A stretch of DNA of 15,518 nucleotides from Candidatus Campbellbacteria bacterium CG22_combo_CG10-13_8_21_14_all_36_13 (GCA_002771585.1 PCTT01000021.1:1-15518), one strand, 5' to 3'; shown: positions 1 through 7,148, numbered from the stretch's first letter. Program-made: numbers and translations. The notes: generated from the sequence alone by a model not told the origin.

Positions 1-90
1 AAAATATTTAAACGGCATGATACCCATCGAAAAATTGAATTATTATTTATCAACAGTGTCACCCTTGAAGGTTAACTAAACACAAAAGAC

Positions 91-2487
91 CTACATAACC
101 ACAATATTAAGGACCTTTCCTTTTATATATATTGTTTTTTTAATATTAAATCCTTCTGCATATTTCTGTATCGAATTAATTTTCAAGGCTTTTCCAACAA
201 CATCTTCCTCTGACTCACTTAATCCAACCTCAAGAACAGCCCTAACTTTACCGTTTATTTGCACAGCAATGTTTATATTCTCTGATTTAATTTTATTTTC
301 ATCATATTTGGGCCATCTAGATTTAACTATCAAACCTTCACCAATATAAATTGACCACAATTCCTCAGACAAATGTGGCGCAAAGGGTGCGAGTATCTGG
401 ATAAACATCTTAAAGTTTTCTTTTGATACACTCTTTTGTTCTTCAAGATGTTTAGCACATACCATAAGTGCGCTGATTGCTGTATTAAATTTAAAATCCT
501 GTATATCATCACCAACTTTTTTAACTGTCGTGTGAATGATTCTGTCCTCTTCTTGATTACTTTTATCAGTAATAAATTCACTAATACGCCAGACCTTTTC
601 TACAAACCTTCTAACACCTAAAATATTTTTTGTATTCCATGAAATAGAATCATTAAACGGACCCATAAACATTTCATAAAGGCGCATACTATCTGCTCCA
701 TATGTGTCTATCACATCATCAGGATTTACCACATTACCAAATGACTTTGACATCTTTCTGCCATCCTCTGCAATTATTAAACCTTGATGTCTAAGAGATA
801 AAAACGGTTCTTTAAAATCAACATGTCCAATTTTTTGAAGAGCTTTTGTAATAAACCTTGCATAGAGTAAATGCAACACAGTATGCTCAGCACCACCAAC
901 ATAAACATCCACAGGCATCCATCTCTTTATGCTTGGTTTTGAAGCAAACTCTTTAAAATTATTTGGATCGGTAAACCTTAGATAATACCAGCTTGAACAA
1001 ACAAACGTGTCTAATGTATCTGACTCCCTCCTAGCGCTTCCTCCGCAAGAAGGGCACTTTATGTTGTGGAAGCTCTCCGATTTTTCTATTGGGGACTCAC
1101 CTGTTGGCATAAAATCTACATCTGTCGGAAGAACTACCGGCAAATCGGCTTCTGGCACAGAAACCTCACCACATTTATCACAAAATATGATTGGTATTGG
1201 AGCACCCCAATAGCGCTGACGGGACACAAGCCAATCACGAAGTCTATATGTGGTCTTTATAGAGCCACCAACCTTTTCAGTTATTTTTATTTTCGCTTCT
1301 TCGAAAGATAATCCATCAAACTCACCAGAGTTCTTCAAAACCCCCACCTCGTCAACAACTTCTATAATCTCTAAGTCGTATTTTTTTGCAAACTCATTAT
1401 CTCTCTCGTCATGCGCTGGAACAGCCATTATCGCGCCCGTACCATATCCACCCAAAACATAATCAGCAACAAAAACTGGAATTTCTTTTCCGTTAGCCGG
1501 GTTTATTACAATTACCCCTTCTAGGATGATTCCTGTTTTATTTTTACCTTCTGATATTCTTTCTAAATCTGTTTTGTTGATTGCTTTCTTTGTATATTTT
1601 TCAACATACACAAAGTTTTCAATTGAATCTTTTAACTCTTCAAGCAATGGGTGCTCTGGAGCAAGAACCACATACGTAGCACCAAACAAAGTATCCGGCC
1701 GTGTCGTAAACACTTTGATCGAACCAACAGAATTTTTGTCCGTGTTGGTCTGCGTCCAGTCTACGTTAGTCCGCGTAGAAGCGGCAAGCTGAAATTCTAT
1801 TTCAGCGCCGCTGCTTCTCCCTATCCAATTTTTTTGTGAAATTTTTGTAGACTCGGGCCAATCTAAAGCATCTAAATCATCAATAAGCTCGTCAGAGAAG
1901 TCTGTTATTTTGAAAAACCATTGTGGCAATTCTTTTTGTATAACAACATTACCACATCTATCACATCCACCATTCACAACCTGTTCATTTGCAAGTACCG
2001 TTTTACAAGACTCACACCAATTCACTTTTGCATTTTTTTTATAAGCCAAACCATTCTTGTAAAGCTGTAAAAAAATCCACTGAGTCCAACGATAATACTC
2101 CGGCGAAGAGGTATTTATCTCTCTGTCCCAATCATAAGAAAGTGAAAGCCCTTTGATTTGTTCTTTAAAATTTACTATAGCTTTTTCTGTTGTCTCTTGT
2201 GGGTGTATTTGTGTCTTTATTGCATAATTCTCTGCAGGCAATCCAAAAGCATCCCACCCCATTGGATGAAGCACATCATATCCATTTGCTCGCTTATACC
2301 TAGAGTAAATATCTGTAGCAATGTAGCCTTTTGGGTGTCCTACATGAAGCCCTGATCCAGAAGGGTACGGGAACATATCTAACACATAGCATTTTTCTTT
2401 TCCTTCTATCCCCGTCTCATAAACTTTCTTTTCTGACCACTTTTTCTGCCATTTAGATTCTATTTCTTTGTGGTTATACTCTGACAC
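91..2487 (-). CDS. leuS: Leucyl-tRNA synthetase (LeuRS)
   Basis: Class I synthetase that charges tRNA-Leu with leucine in the cytoplasm (798 aa). Visible signatures: the HIGH-type motif HVGH at residues 48-51 after FPYPSGSG, and KMSKS at 578-582. Paired cysteines suggest zinc-binding knuckles (158/161 with 175/178, and 436/439 with 478/481). The CP1 editing domain is marked by TTRPDTLFG (261-269) and GTGAIMAVPAHDERD (349-363). The C-terminal tRNA-binding tail has the usual VQINGKVRA (742-750). Only about ten residues separate HQGLIIAEDG from KMSKS, so the leucine-specific domain of the longer E. coli-type enzyme is absent, as in other ~800-aa LeuRS. The start is GTG (AAATT before it) with no SD; no better in-frame ATG lies upstream. 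The stop is TAG. Oddity: residues 238-251 are encoded by a periodic repeat inserted in frame (separate entry). Family assignment is certain. Confidence 0.98.
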   Translation of the reverse strand: MSEYNHKEIESKWQKKWSEKKVYETGIEGKEKCYVLDMFPYPSGSGLHVGHPKGYIATDIYSRYKRANGYDVLHPMGWDAFGLPAENYAIKTQIHPQETTEKAIVNFKEQIKGLSLSYDWDREINTSSPEYYRWTQWIFLQLYKNGLAYKKNAKVNWCESCKTVLANEQVVNGGCDRCGNVVIQKELPQWFFKITDFSDELIDDLDALDWPESTKISQKNWIGRSSGAEIEFQLAASTRTNVDWTQTNTDKNSVGSIKVFTTRPDTLFGATYVVLAPEHPLLEELKDSIENFVYVEKYTKKAINKTDLERISEGKNKTGIILEGVIVINPANGKEIPVFVADYVLGGYGTGAIMAVPAHDERDNEFAKKYDLEIIEVVDEVGVLKNSGEFDGLSFEEAKIKITEKVGGSIKTTYRLRDWLVSRQRYWGAPIPIIFCDKCGEVSVPEADLPVVLPTDVDFMPTGESPIEKSESFHNIKCPSCGGSARRESDTLDTFVCSSWYYLRFTDPNNFKEFASKPSIKRWMPVDVYVGGAEHTVLHLLYARFITKALQKIGHVDFKEPFLSLRHQGLIIAEDGRKMSKSFGNVVNPDDVIDTYGADSMRLYEMFMGPFNDSISWNTKNILGVRRFVEKVWRISEFITDKSNQEEDRIIHTTVKKVGDDIQDFKFNTAISALMVCAKHLEEQKSVSKENFKMFIQILAPFAPHLSEELWSIYIGEGLIVKSRWPKYDENKIKSENINIAVQINGKVRAVLEVGLSESEEDVVGKALKINSIQKYAEGFNIKKTIYIKGKVLNIVVM
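1736..1776 (-). repeat. 41-bp 10-11-bp-periodic repeat inserted in frame within leuS
   Basis: On the coding strand this reads as four degenerate units: ACGCGGACTA, ACGTAGACTGG, ACGCAGACCA, ACACGGACAA (consensus ACRYRGACYR). It is much more GC-rich and regular than the surrounding AT-rich codons. It encodes the polar stretch TRTNVDWTQTNTDK (residues 238-251), between FQLAAS and the IKVFTTRPD strand of the editing domain. In E. coli LeuRS, as I recall it, the matching loop is about 15 residues shorter. The reading frame stays open on both sides. From memory, arrays of this ACGCGGAYNA type occur scattered in many environmental bacterial genomes, mostly between genes; that recollection needs a database check. 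Confidence 0.75.
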
Positions 2488-2596
2488 AATTTTTAATTTT
2501 AAATTTTGAATTTTAATTCAATTTTTAATATTTTAATTTTATTTTAATTTTAAATTAATTCATTCAAAATTAATTCAAAATTGGAAATTCGAAATT
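2488..2596. repeat. AT-rich intergenic imperfect inverted repeat
   Basis: The spacer between the DUF5671-type gene and leuS is almost pure A/T, built from variants of AATTTTAAATTTTGAATTTTAATTC. The left part (about 2490-2530) is roughly the reverse complement of the right part (about 2563-2604, ending GAAATTCGAAATTTTAAATT), so the whole spacer can fold into a long imperfect hairpin. There is no strong GC stem or clear terminator. The leuS promoter and any leader must lie here, but the low complexity hides any specific -10/-35 boxes. Confidence 0.55.
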
Positions 2597-3526
2597 TTAA
2601 ATTTTTCGTAAAACTGGATATCTATCCGGATCTATTGTTCTTTCGAAACAAAATCGCCCTTCGTCATGCTTCCAATTTTCATTCACAAAACCTCGATCAT
2701 AATAAGGATCACTAAAAAGTTTTGGTGAATCATTTCTAGATTTTAGATTAAAATCTGCACATAATTCAAAAACTAGTGTAGATTTTTTAATATATTCATA
2801 AGGTAGTTCTGTTTGAGGATCTTGTAAGTTTGAATCATAGTATGATAAGGAATCCTTAAGCGCGACTAAATTTTCAGGTAGAGCTTCTTTAGTCTGCCAA
2901 TAACTGACTATCTGGCTCTGTAAATTTTGAAGACCCATTACTTTTTGTTCATCGTATCTCATTAACCTCTGACTTCTTGGTGAACCAATTACCATAAATC
3001 CAACTATTACTGACCCAAGCACCAGCACAAGTGCAACGATCCTCCAAATATTCCTTCTAGTTGTAGTTAATCTATTTTTCAAATCATCAAGAAAATATCC
3101 AAATATTGAACCAGCAACAACCGATACCGCAAGGACTTTTAGTAAAAATCCAGTTGTTATATCTCTACCATCTAGGAAAAAATATACCAACGTTACAAGA
3201 TCGCCAGTGATAACACCACCAGCAACAAAGAGTGTTATATACACCAACCAATTTCTAACCGCGAATTCCTTTTTGGATGGATCAGCCACATATCCTTTAT
3301 TAATAATATTTGCCAAAAATAGGAAAAGCGGAAAAACCACTATAAGTGTGGCTACAGGAAAACTAATACTTGATCCGAATCCACCGTAATATCCACCAAT
3401 TTGAGGATATGCAACATTTATAACCCTGAATAAAAGATTTAATAATGCGATAGTCCCCGCATAAAGCGAAGCCATCATACCAAGATACAAAAAGAAGTCC
3501 TTAGCTTTTGATTTGTTTTCTGTCAT
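2597..3526 (-). CDS. DUF5671-type multi-pass membrane protein, function unknown
   Basis: 309-aa integral membrane protein. The N-terminus (AKDFFLYLGMMASLYAGTIALLNLLF) resembles the DUF5671 domain common in Parcubacteria genomes. Five hydrophobic helices are visible, at about 11-38, 55-75, 92-117, 126-146 and 161-181. After the fifth helix comes a polar domain of about 125 residues. Its start (LQNLQSQIVSYWQTKEALPENLVAL, 199-223) looks like the helix-plus-loop of pseudopilin-type or similar extracytoplasmic domains, but that is only a resemblance. The ATG start (AAACATATGACA) has no SD; the stop is TAA. It is flanked by repeat-rich spacers on both sides, so it is probably transcribed alone or by readthrough from ychF. 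The membrane prediction is firm, the DUF5671 call is good, and the role is unknown. Confidence 0.85.
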   Translation of the reverse strand: MTENKSKAKDFFLYLGMMASLYAGTIALLNLLFRVINVAYPQIGGYYGGFGSSISFPVATLIVVFPLFLFLANIINKGYVADPSKKEFAVRNWLVYITLFVAGGVITGDLVTLVYFFLDGRDITTGFLLKVLAVSVVAGSIFGYFLDDLKNRLTTTRRNIWRIVALVLVLGSVIVGFMVIGSPRSQRLMRYDEQKVMGLQNLQSQIVSYWQTKEALPENLVALKDSLSYYDSNLQDPQTELPYEYIKKSTLVFELCADFNLKSRNDSPKLFSDPYYDRGFVNENWKHDEGRFCFERTIDPDRYPVLRKI

Positions 3527-3543
3527 ATGTTTAAAATTAGTTT

Positions 3544-3579
3544 GTAAAGTCTATAAAGTTTATAAAGTCCATAAAGTTT
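3544..3579. repeat. Four-copy 9-bp tandem repeat (ATAAAGTYY)
   Basis: Four contiguous 9-mers on the plus strand: GTAAAGTCT, ATAAAGTTT, ATAAAGTCC, ATAAAGTTT. The array lies just upstream of the DUF5671-type start codon, so it would be in the promoter or leader region of that gene. On the minus strand it reads as repeated ACTTTATRR. Confidence 0.8.
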
Positions 3580-3584
3580 TCCCG

Positions 3585-3616
3585 ACCCACCAAAGTCAGG
3601 TAAACCTTCAGTGGGT
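3585..3616. repeat. Nested hairpin next to the 9-bp array
   Basis: The outer arms ACCCAC (3585-3590) and GTGGGT (3611-3616) pair over 6 bp. Inside, AGGT and ACCT (3598-3607) form a smaller nested stem. With the adjacent tandem array this looks like one composite intergenic element. There is no U-tract typical of an intrinsic terminator in either direction. Confidence 0.45.
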
Positions 3617-3811
3617 TAATCCACTATTATTAATTATTCACTCTCTACATAATACAAGACTTTTAGCTTTATGTAAAAAAAACAAAAATTGCTAAGACTA
3701 TATAGGATACGGCTTCCAAGTAGTTTGGCGTTGGCATTTAAAGACCTCTTTTTGGTCCGTTTAGGAAAGGCGATTCCACCACGAATCCTACCACAAAATT
3801 ACACAAATTCC

Positions 3812-3835
3812 ACCACGGAGAGTAACCCCCGTGGT
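3812..3835 (-). terminator. Possible hairpin downstream of ychF
   Basis: ACCACGG and CCGTGGT make a 7-bp GC-rich stem with a 10-nt loop, about 40-64 nt beyond the ychF stop codon in the direction of ychF transcription. It is followed by AATTTGTGT rather than a clean U-tract, so it may be a weak terminator, an mRNA 3'-end stabiliser or part of an RNA structure. Confidence 0.4.
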
Positions 3836-3875
3836 TGAAACACCATTCTACTTCCCCCTCCCCCCGCCATTCTCT

Positions 3876-4973
3876 TTAAATTTTAAACTCAATGGTATCT
3901 CCATCTTTCACAACATACTCCTTACCCTCTGTTCGTATCAATCCTTTATCACGAGCGTTTGCACGAGAACCCGCTTCTATAAGTTTCTCCCATTCTATTA
4001 CGTCCGCACGAATAAACTTATCTCTAAAGTCTGTATGTATTGCCATTCCAGCAACTGGCGCCGTAGCTCCCTTCTCTACGGTCCATGCACGAGTTTCTTT
4101 TTCTCCTGTTGTAAAATATGTCATAAGTCCAAGCATTTCATATCCCTTTTTTATCAAATTATTTACACCATCATCATCAGCTCCCAGCTCTTTTCTAAAA
4201 TCTTCTTTTTCTTGACCTTCCAGGTCTTTCAATTCATTTTCAATACCAGCATCCACAACCACATAGCTTGAATTCGTCAAATCAAAAAATTTCATAAGCT
4301 CATTCCATCTATCATCTTTTATTTCATCTAAATTTGTATTTCCGGCTTTCTTATTTAAAACATATAAAATTGGTTTTGTTGTAAGTAGATGCATACTCTT
4401 TAGCACCTCTTTTTCATCTGTTGTAAGAACAGCAGATGAGGCAAGTTTTCCACCATCAAGTACTGTTTCCACCTTTAATAAAACAGAGTCTTCTTTTATT
4501 GCATCCTTATCACCTCTCTTTGTGTCTTTTACAAGATTTGCTCTTCGCTTTGTTACTGTTTGAAAATCAGCAAGTACAAGCTCTAGGTTTATTACTCCAA
4601 TATCACGAATGGGATCAATCCCACCATCTACGTGATGAATGTTTCCATCTTCAAAAATACGCACCACCTCTGCTATTGCATCCACTTCTCTGATGTTTGC
4701 AAGAAACTGGTTTCCGAGACCTTCACCAACTGATGCTCCTTTTACAAGACCAGCAATATCTACAAATTCAACAACAGCGGGTATCACACTCTCTGATCGC
4801 GAAAACATAGCCAACTGCCAAAGTCGGTCATCTGGTACCTTCACAACTCCAACAGATGGATCAATTGTACAGAAAGGATAATTCTCCGCAGGGGCGGATT
4901 TTTTTGTTAGCGCGTTAAATAATGTGGATTTGCCAACATTCGGCAAACCAACAATTCCTATTGATAAACTCAT
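3876..4973 (-). CDS. ychF: Ribosome-binding P-loop NTPase YchF/OLA1 (Obg family)
   Basis: 365-aa cytoplasmic NTPase of the TRAFAC/Obg family; family members bind ribosomes and can hydrolyse ATP. Visible: the P-loop GLPNVGKST (9-17), G3 motif DIAGL (72-76) followed by VKGASVGEGLGNQFL typical of YchF, a central coiled-coil region (~130-175), and a C-terminal TGS domain from ~281 (MTYFTTGEKETRAWT) to the end (VKDGDTIEFKI). Length and domain order match the family. The nucleotide-specificity motif is NKKA (207-210), unlike the usual YchF NxxE and unlike the GTPase NKxD. The ATG start (AATATATGAG) has no SD and lies 3 nt after the stop of the 73-aa gene, so the two are surely co-transcribed and probably translationally coupled. 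Stop TAA. Confidence 0.97.
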   Translation of the reverse strand: MSLSIGIVGLPNVGKSTLFNALTKKSAPAENYPFCTIDPSVGVVKVPDDRLWQLAMFSRSESVIPAVVEFVDIAGLVKGASVGEGLGNQFLANIREVDAIAEVVRIFEDGNIHHVDGGIDPIRDIGVINLELVLADFQTVTKRRANLVKDTKRGDKDAIKEDSVLLKVETVLDGGKLASSAVLTTDEKEVLKSMHLLTTKPILYVLNKKAGNTNLDEIKDDRWNELMKFFDLTNSSYVVVDAGIENELKDLEGQEKEDFRKELGADDDGVNNLIKKGYEMLGLMTYFTTGEKETRAWTVEKGATAPVAGMAIHTDFRDKFIRADVIEWEKLIEAGSRANARDKGLIRTEGKEYVVKDGDTIEFKI

Positions 4974-4976
4974 ATA

Positions 4977-5198
4977 TTAATTAAGTTTTTTTAACTCATC
5001 CTTATACTTCTCTGCCACCTTCATGGCAGCACTCATTTGGTCGAGTCCATTATCAACTAGAGATTTGGTCTCAACAGCGATTTTTTGAAATAATTCAGGA
5101 TTTTTCTCTATCATATTGAGCATTTGTTCTTGTTGCTCTTCTGGAACATCCTTCATTTGAGACTTCATCATTTGTTTTAATAATATTCTTTTGAACAT
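4977..5198 (-). CDS. Small helical protein of unknown function, upstream partner of ychF
   Basis: 73 aa, predicted almost entirely alpha-helical and rich in Met, Lys and Glu (KQMMKSQMKDVPEEQQEQML). There is no signal peptide or membrane segment, so it is probably cytoplasmic. I do not recognise a family. Support for it being real: a -10-like TATACT ends 10 nt before its ATG, it ends 3 nt before the ychF start, and it fills the space between ychF and the divergent efflux promoter. The start CTATATGTTC has no SD. Its arrangement suggests a function tied to ychF, or simple co-regulation. Confidence 0.75.
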   Translation of the reverse strand: MFKRILLKQMMKSQMKDVPEEQQEQMLNMIEKNPELFQKIAVETKSLVDNGLDQMSAAMKVAEKYKDELKKLN

Positions 5199-5208
5199 AT
5201 AGAAAAAG

Positions 5209-5237
5209 AGTATATCATATGTAGTTCATTTATTTAA
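5209..5237 (-). promoter_or_regulatory. Probable promoter of the 73-aa gene and ychF
   Basis: Minus-strand -10 TATACT at 5209-5214, with a weak -35 TTAAAT 17 bp upstream (5232-5237). A start point ~7 nt past the -10 would leave only about 3-4 nt before the ATG at 5198, a near-leaderless mRNA. The -10 is convincing; the -35 is weak. Confidence 0.5.
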
Positions 5238-5255
5238 CATCTGAATGGCTAATTA

Positions 5256-5284
5256 TTGACACATGCACCAAAAAGGTTTATAAT
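5256..5284 (+). promoter_or_regulatory. Consensus sigma70-type promoter of the efflux operon
   Basis: TTGACA at 5256-5261, a 17-bp spacer, and TATAAT at 5279-5284: an exact match to the housekeeping consensus. The predicted start point near 5291 gives a leader of about 18 nt to the ATG at 5309, with no SD in it. No obvious operator dyad overlaps it, and no regulator gene lies in the window, suggesting strong constitutive expression. Confidence 0.85.
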
Positions 5285-5308
5285 TCTGGCTCATTTTAAA
5301 TAATACGT

Positions 5309-6955
5309 ATGATAAATAAAATAAAAAAAGTATCAAAAAAAGTATTTGACACCATTGATCGTGTATATAAAAGACTTGGACTTATCAAGACACTATCTAT
5401 CGTTCTTGTAATAATAACAATAATAGTATTTGGAAAAATATTTAGTTCTAAAGACGTACTAACTAATAATGACAATTTAAAAACAGTAAATATTGAATAT
5501 GTGCTGAACCTTTCTGGCGAAAAGGTGCCACTGTCACTTATTGGAAAAGTAGAATCAAAAAATGAAGCAGACTTAAGAGCAGAGTCTCAGGGTGAAATTA
5601 CGGCCATTTACGCTTCGCTTGGAGATAGAGTTTACGCAGGTCAAATTCTTGCAGAAATTTCAAACGCGCTACAAAGAGCCGGTGTCCAACAAGCGCAGGC
5701 AACTCTAGACATAGCGAAATCAAATTACAACAAACTTACATCTGGTGCCCGCGGTGAGGAAAAAGATATATTATTTACATCTGTTGAAAACGCACAAAAT
5801 AGTTATAAAGAAGCAATAGCTGGAGCACAAAACACAATACAAACAGCATACTCTGTTGCAGACGATATTTTATTTAACAAAATTGACCCTTTGTTTAATG
5901 GAGCAAGAACAGAAAGGCCAAAACTTTCTTTCATAACTGGAGACTCACAGGGAATGATAGACGCAGAAAGCGATAGACTAACAATAGGATACGTTATGCG
6001 TGACTGGAAATCTGCAATTAATTCTTTAACCGAAGCAAATACTATAAATATTTTAGATGAATCTCAAAAAAATCTTGAGAAAATGAGAGACTTTCTAAAT
6101 TTAATTGCAAAATTAGTAAACATATTTGAACCAACCGCAGATATAGACTCTACAACCCTTACCACATGGAAAACAAATATTTTGTCGGCAAGAAGTAGCG
6201 TAAACACTATTATCTCTTCCGTCATATCAACAAGAACTGCTCTGAATGGAGCAATAACATCACTTGAAATCGCAAAGAAAAATCAAGAAATTGGCAATAC
6301 GGGCGGAAGAAGCGAAGATGTTGTTTCAGCAGAGGCTACGGTAAAACAAGCAGAAGCTGGACTTCGAAGTGCTCAAGCTAGTTTAGAAAAAACTATAGTG
6401 AGAACACCAATAAGTGGAGTATTAAACCTTTTTGAGGTTAAAAAGGGTGACTTTGTGTCTATATATCAACCAGTTGCTGTCGTTTCCAACAATAACAACC
6501 TTGTTGTTACCACATATATCACAGAAGATGAAAGTCGTGATATACAAATAGGAAACGAGGTCAGTATTAAAGAAAATTCAACAGGAATAATCACTGCAAT
6601 AGCTCCAGGGCTAAATCCTGTGACAAAAAAAATTGAAGTTACAATAAGCCCAAAAGATAATACAAAATCTCTAGTAAATGGAGAAACGGTTAGAATAAGC
6701 TTGGATAGAAATGCATCAATAGTAGAACAACTACCCACTCAAATAAGAATACCCATCAAGGCTCTTAAAATTGAGCCTTCTAGGACGGTAGTATTCTCTG
6801 TCGATCCAACAACATCCACCCTCATATCTCACGAAGTCACTCTCGGTCCAATAGTTGGAGAAAAAGTCATAATTAAAGATGGAATAAACTTCGATCTAGA
6901 AATAGTAACAGATGCACGTGGCCTAAAAGAAGGCGAAAAAGTAATCGTCAACTAA
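5309..6955 (+). CDS. RND efflux periplasmic-adaptor-type protein (HlyD/MFP family)
   Basis: 548-aa membrane-anchored adaptor. A lysine-rich N-terminus precedes one membrane helix (~27-44), so most of the protein is outside the cell. Lipoyl half-motifs lie at ~83-118 (AESQGEITAIYASLGDRVYAG) and ~359-393 (LEKTIVRTPISGVLNLFEV, then KKGDFV), followed by beta-barrel and membrane-proximal domains to the C-terminus (EGEKVIVN). Between the lipoyl halves is an Ala/Gln-rich helical hairpin (~120-150 and ~335-357). It is interrupted by an extra, mostly helical region of about 150-180 residues (~155-325) with aromatic residues, making the protein longer than typical ~370-400-aa adaptors. It is followed by the RND permease, its presumed partner. 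ATG start with no SD; stop TAA. Confidence 0.9.
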   Translation: MINKIKKVSKKVFDTIDRVYKRLGLIKTLSIVLVIITIIVFGKIFSSKDVLTNNDNLKTVNIEYVLNLSGEKVPLSLIGKVESKNEADLRAESQGEITAIYASLGDRVYAGQILAEISNALQRAGVQQAQATLDIAKSNYNKLTSGARGEEKDILFTSVENAQNSYKEAIAGAQNTIQTAYSVADDILFNKIDPLFNGARTERPKLSFITGDSQGMIDAESDRLTIGYVMRDWKSAINSLTEANTINILDESQKNLEKMRDFLNLIAKLVNIFEPTADIDSTTLTTWKTNILSARSSVNTIISSVISTRTALNGAITSLEIAKKNQEIGNTGGRSEDVVSAEATVKQAEAGLRSAQASLEKTIVRTPISGVLNLFEVKKGDFVSIYQPVAVVSNNNNLVVTTYITEDESRDIQIGNEVSIKENSTGIITAIAPGLNPVTKKIEVTISPKDNTKSLVNGETVRISLDRNASIVEQLPTQIRIPIKALKIEPSRTVVFSVDPTTSTLISHEVTLGPIVGEKVIIKDGINFDLEIVTDARGLKEGEKVIVN

Positions 6956-7140
6956 AAGCACGAATATCGAATATCGAAGCACTAAACAAATAACAATGAC
7001 AGAAATAACAATAAATAAAAACATTTTACCTAACCCACAAGCGGTCGGGTTTGGGAATTTAGAACATTTGAACCCGCCTGCCGGACGGACAGGTTTAGAT
7101 ATTGTTTCGGATTTCGATATTAGGATTTCGAATTTTTAAT
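6956..7140. repeat. Composite palindromic intergenic element (MITE-like in form)
   Basis: This fills the spacer between adaptor and permease. The outer arms are imperfect inverted repeats. The left arm begins AAGCACGAATATCGAATATC; the right arm (about 7099-7137) contains TTTCGGATTTCGATATTAGG then ATTTCGAATTTTT. The arms align at roughly three of four positions by eye. The middle holds AACCC/GGGTT (7032-7051) and a GC-rich motif CCGCCTGCCGGACGGACAGG (7073-7092), which stand out from the AT-rich genome. No ORF is present. Such elements have, to my memory, many relatives between genes in Parcubacteria-type genomes; copy number here cannot be tested. Confidence 0.6.
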
Positions 7141-7148
7141 TAAATATT

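Larger units (their letters stand above)
3527..3875. other. 349-bp non-coding spacer between ychF and the DUF5671-type gene
   Basis: No credible gene is seen on either strand. From left to right it holds a 9-bp tandem array, a nested hairpin, about 180 bp of unexplained sequence that is more GC-rich than usual here, a 7-bp-stem hairpin and a C-rich (minus-strand G-rich) tract just beyond the ychF stop. On the minus strand GTGGTGGAAT occurs twice, with a variant GTGGTAGGAT between (about 3772-3816). A weak 5-bp hairpin lies at 3742-3758. I looked for tRNA and rRNA features and found none. Confidence 0.7.

Noticed and set aside
47..55. TTATCAACA, one mismatch from a DnaA box
   Set aside because: A single imperfect match in AT-rich sequence with no cluster, no dnaA and no origin-like context.
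58..74. ACCCTTGAAGGT hairpin after leuS as a terminator
   Set aside because: Only a 4-bp stem with a wobble pair and no U-tract in the leuS direction.
91..2487. Possible recoding of UGA as glycine, as in some CPR lineages
   Set aside because: All long genes are intact under the standard code and need no internal UGA.
3812..3850. CCGTGGTTGAAACACC looks vaguely like a tRNA T-arm
   Set aside because: There is no TTCRANY loop, acceptor stem, anticodon arm or CCA end on either strand.
3831..4271. 146-aa plus-strand open frame over the ychF 3' end
   Set aside because: It lies antisense to the conserved TGS-domain region of ychF, is Phe/Ser/Cys-rich, and shows no protein-like domain.
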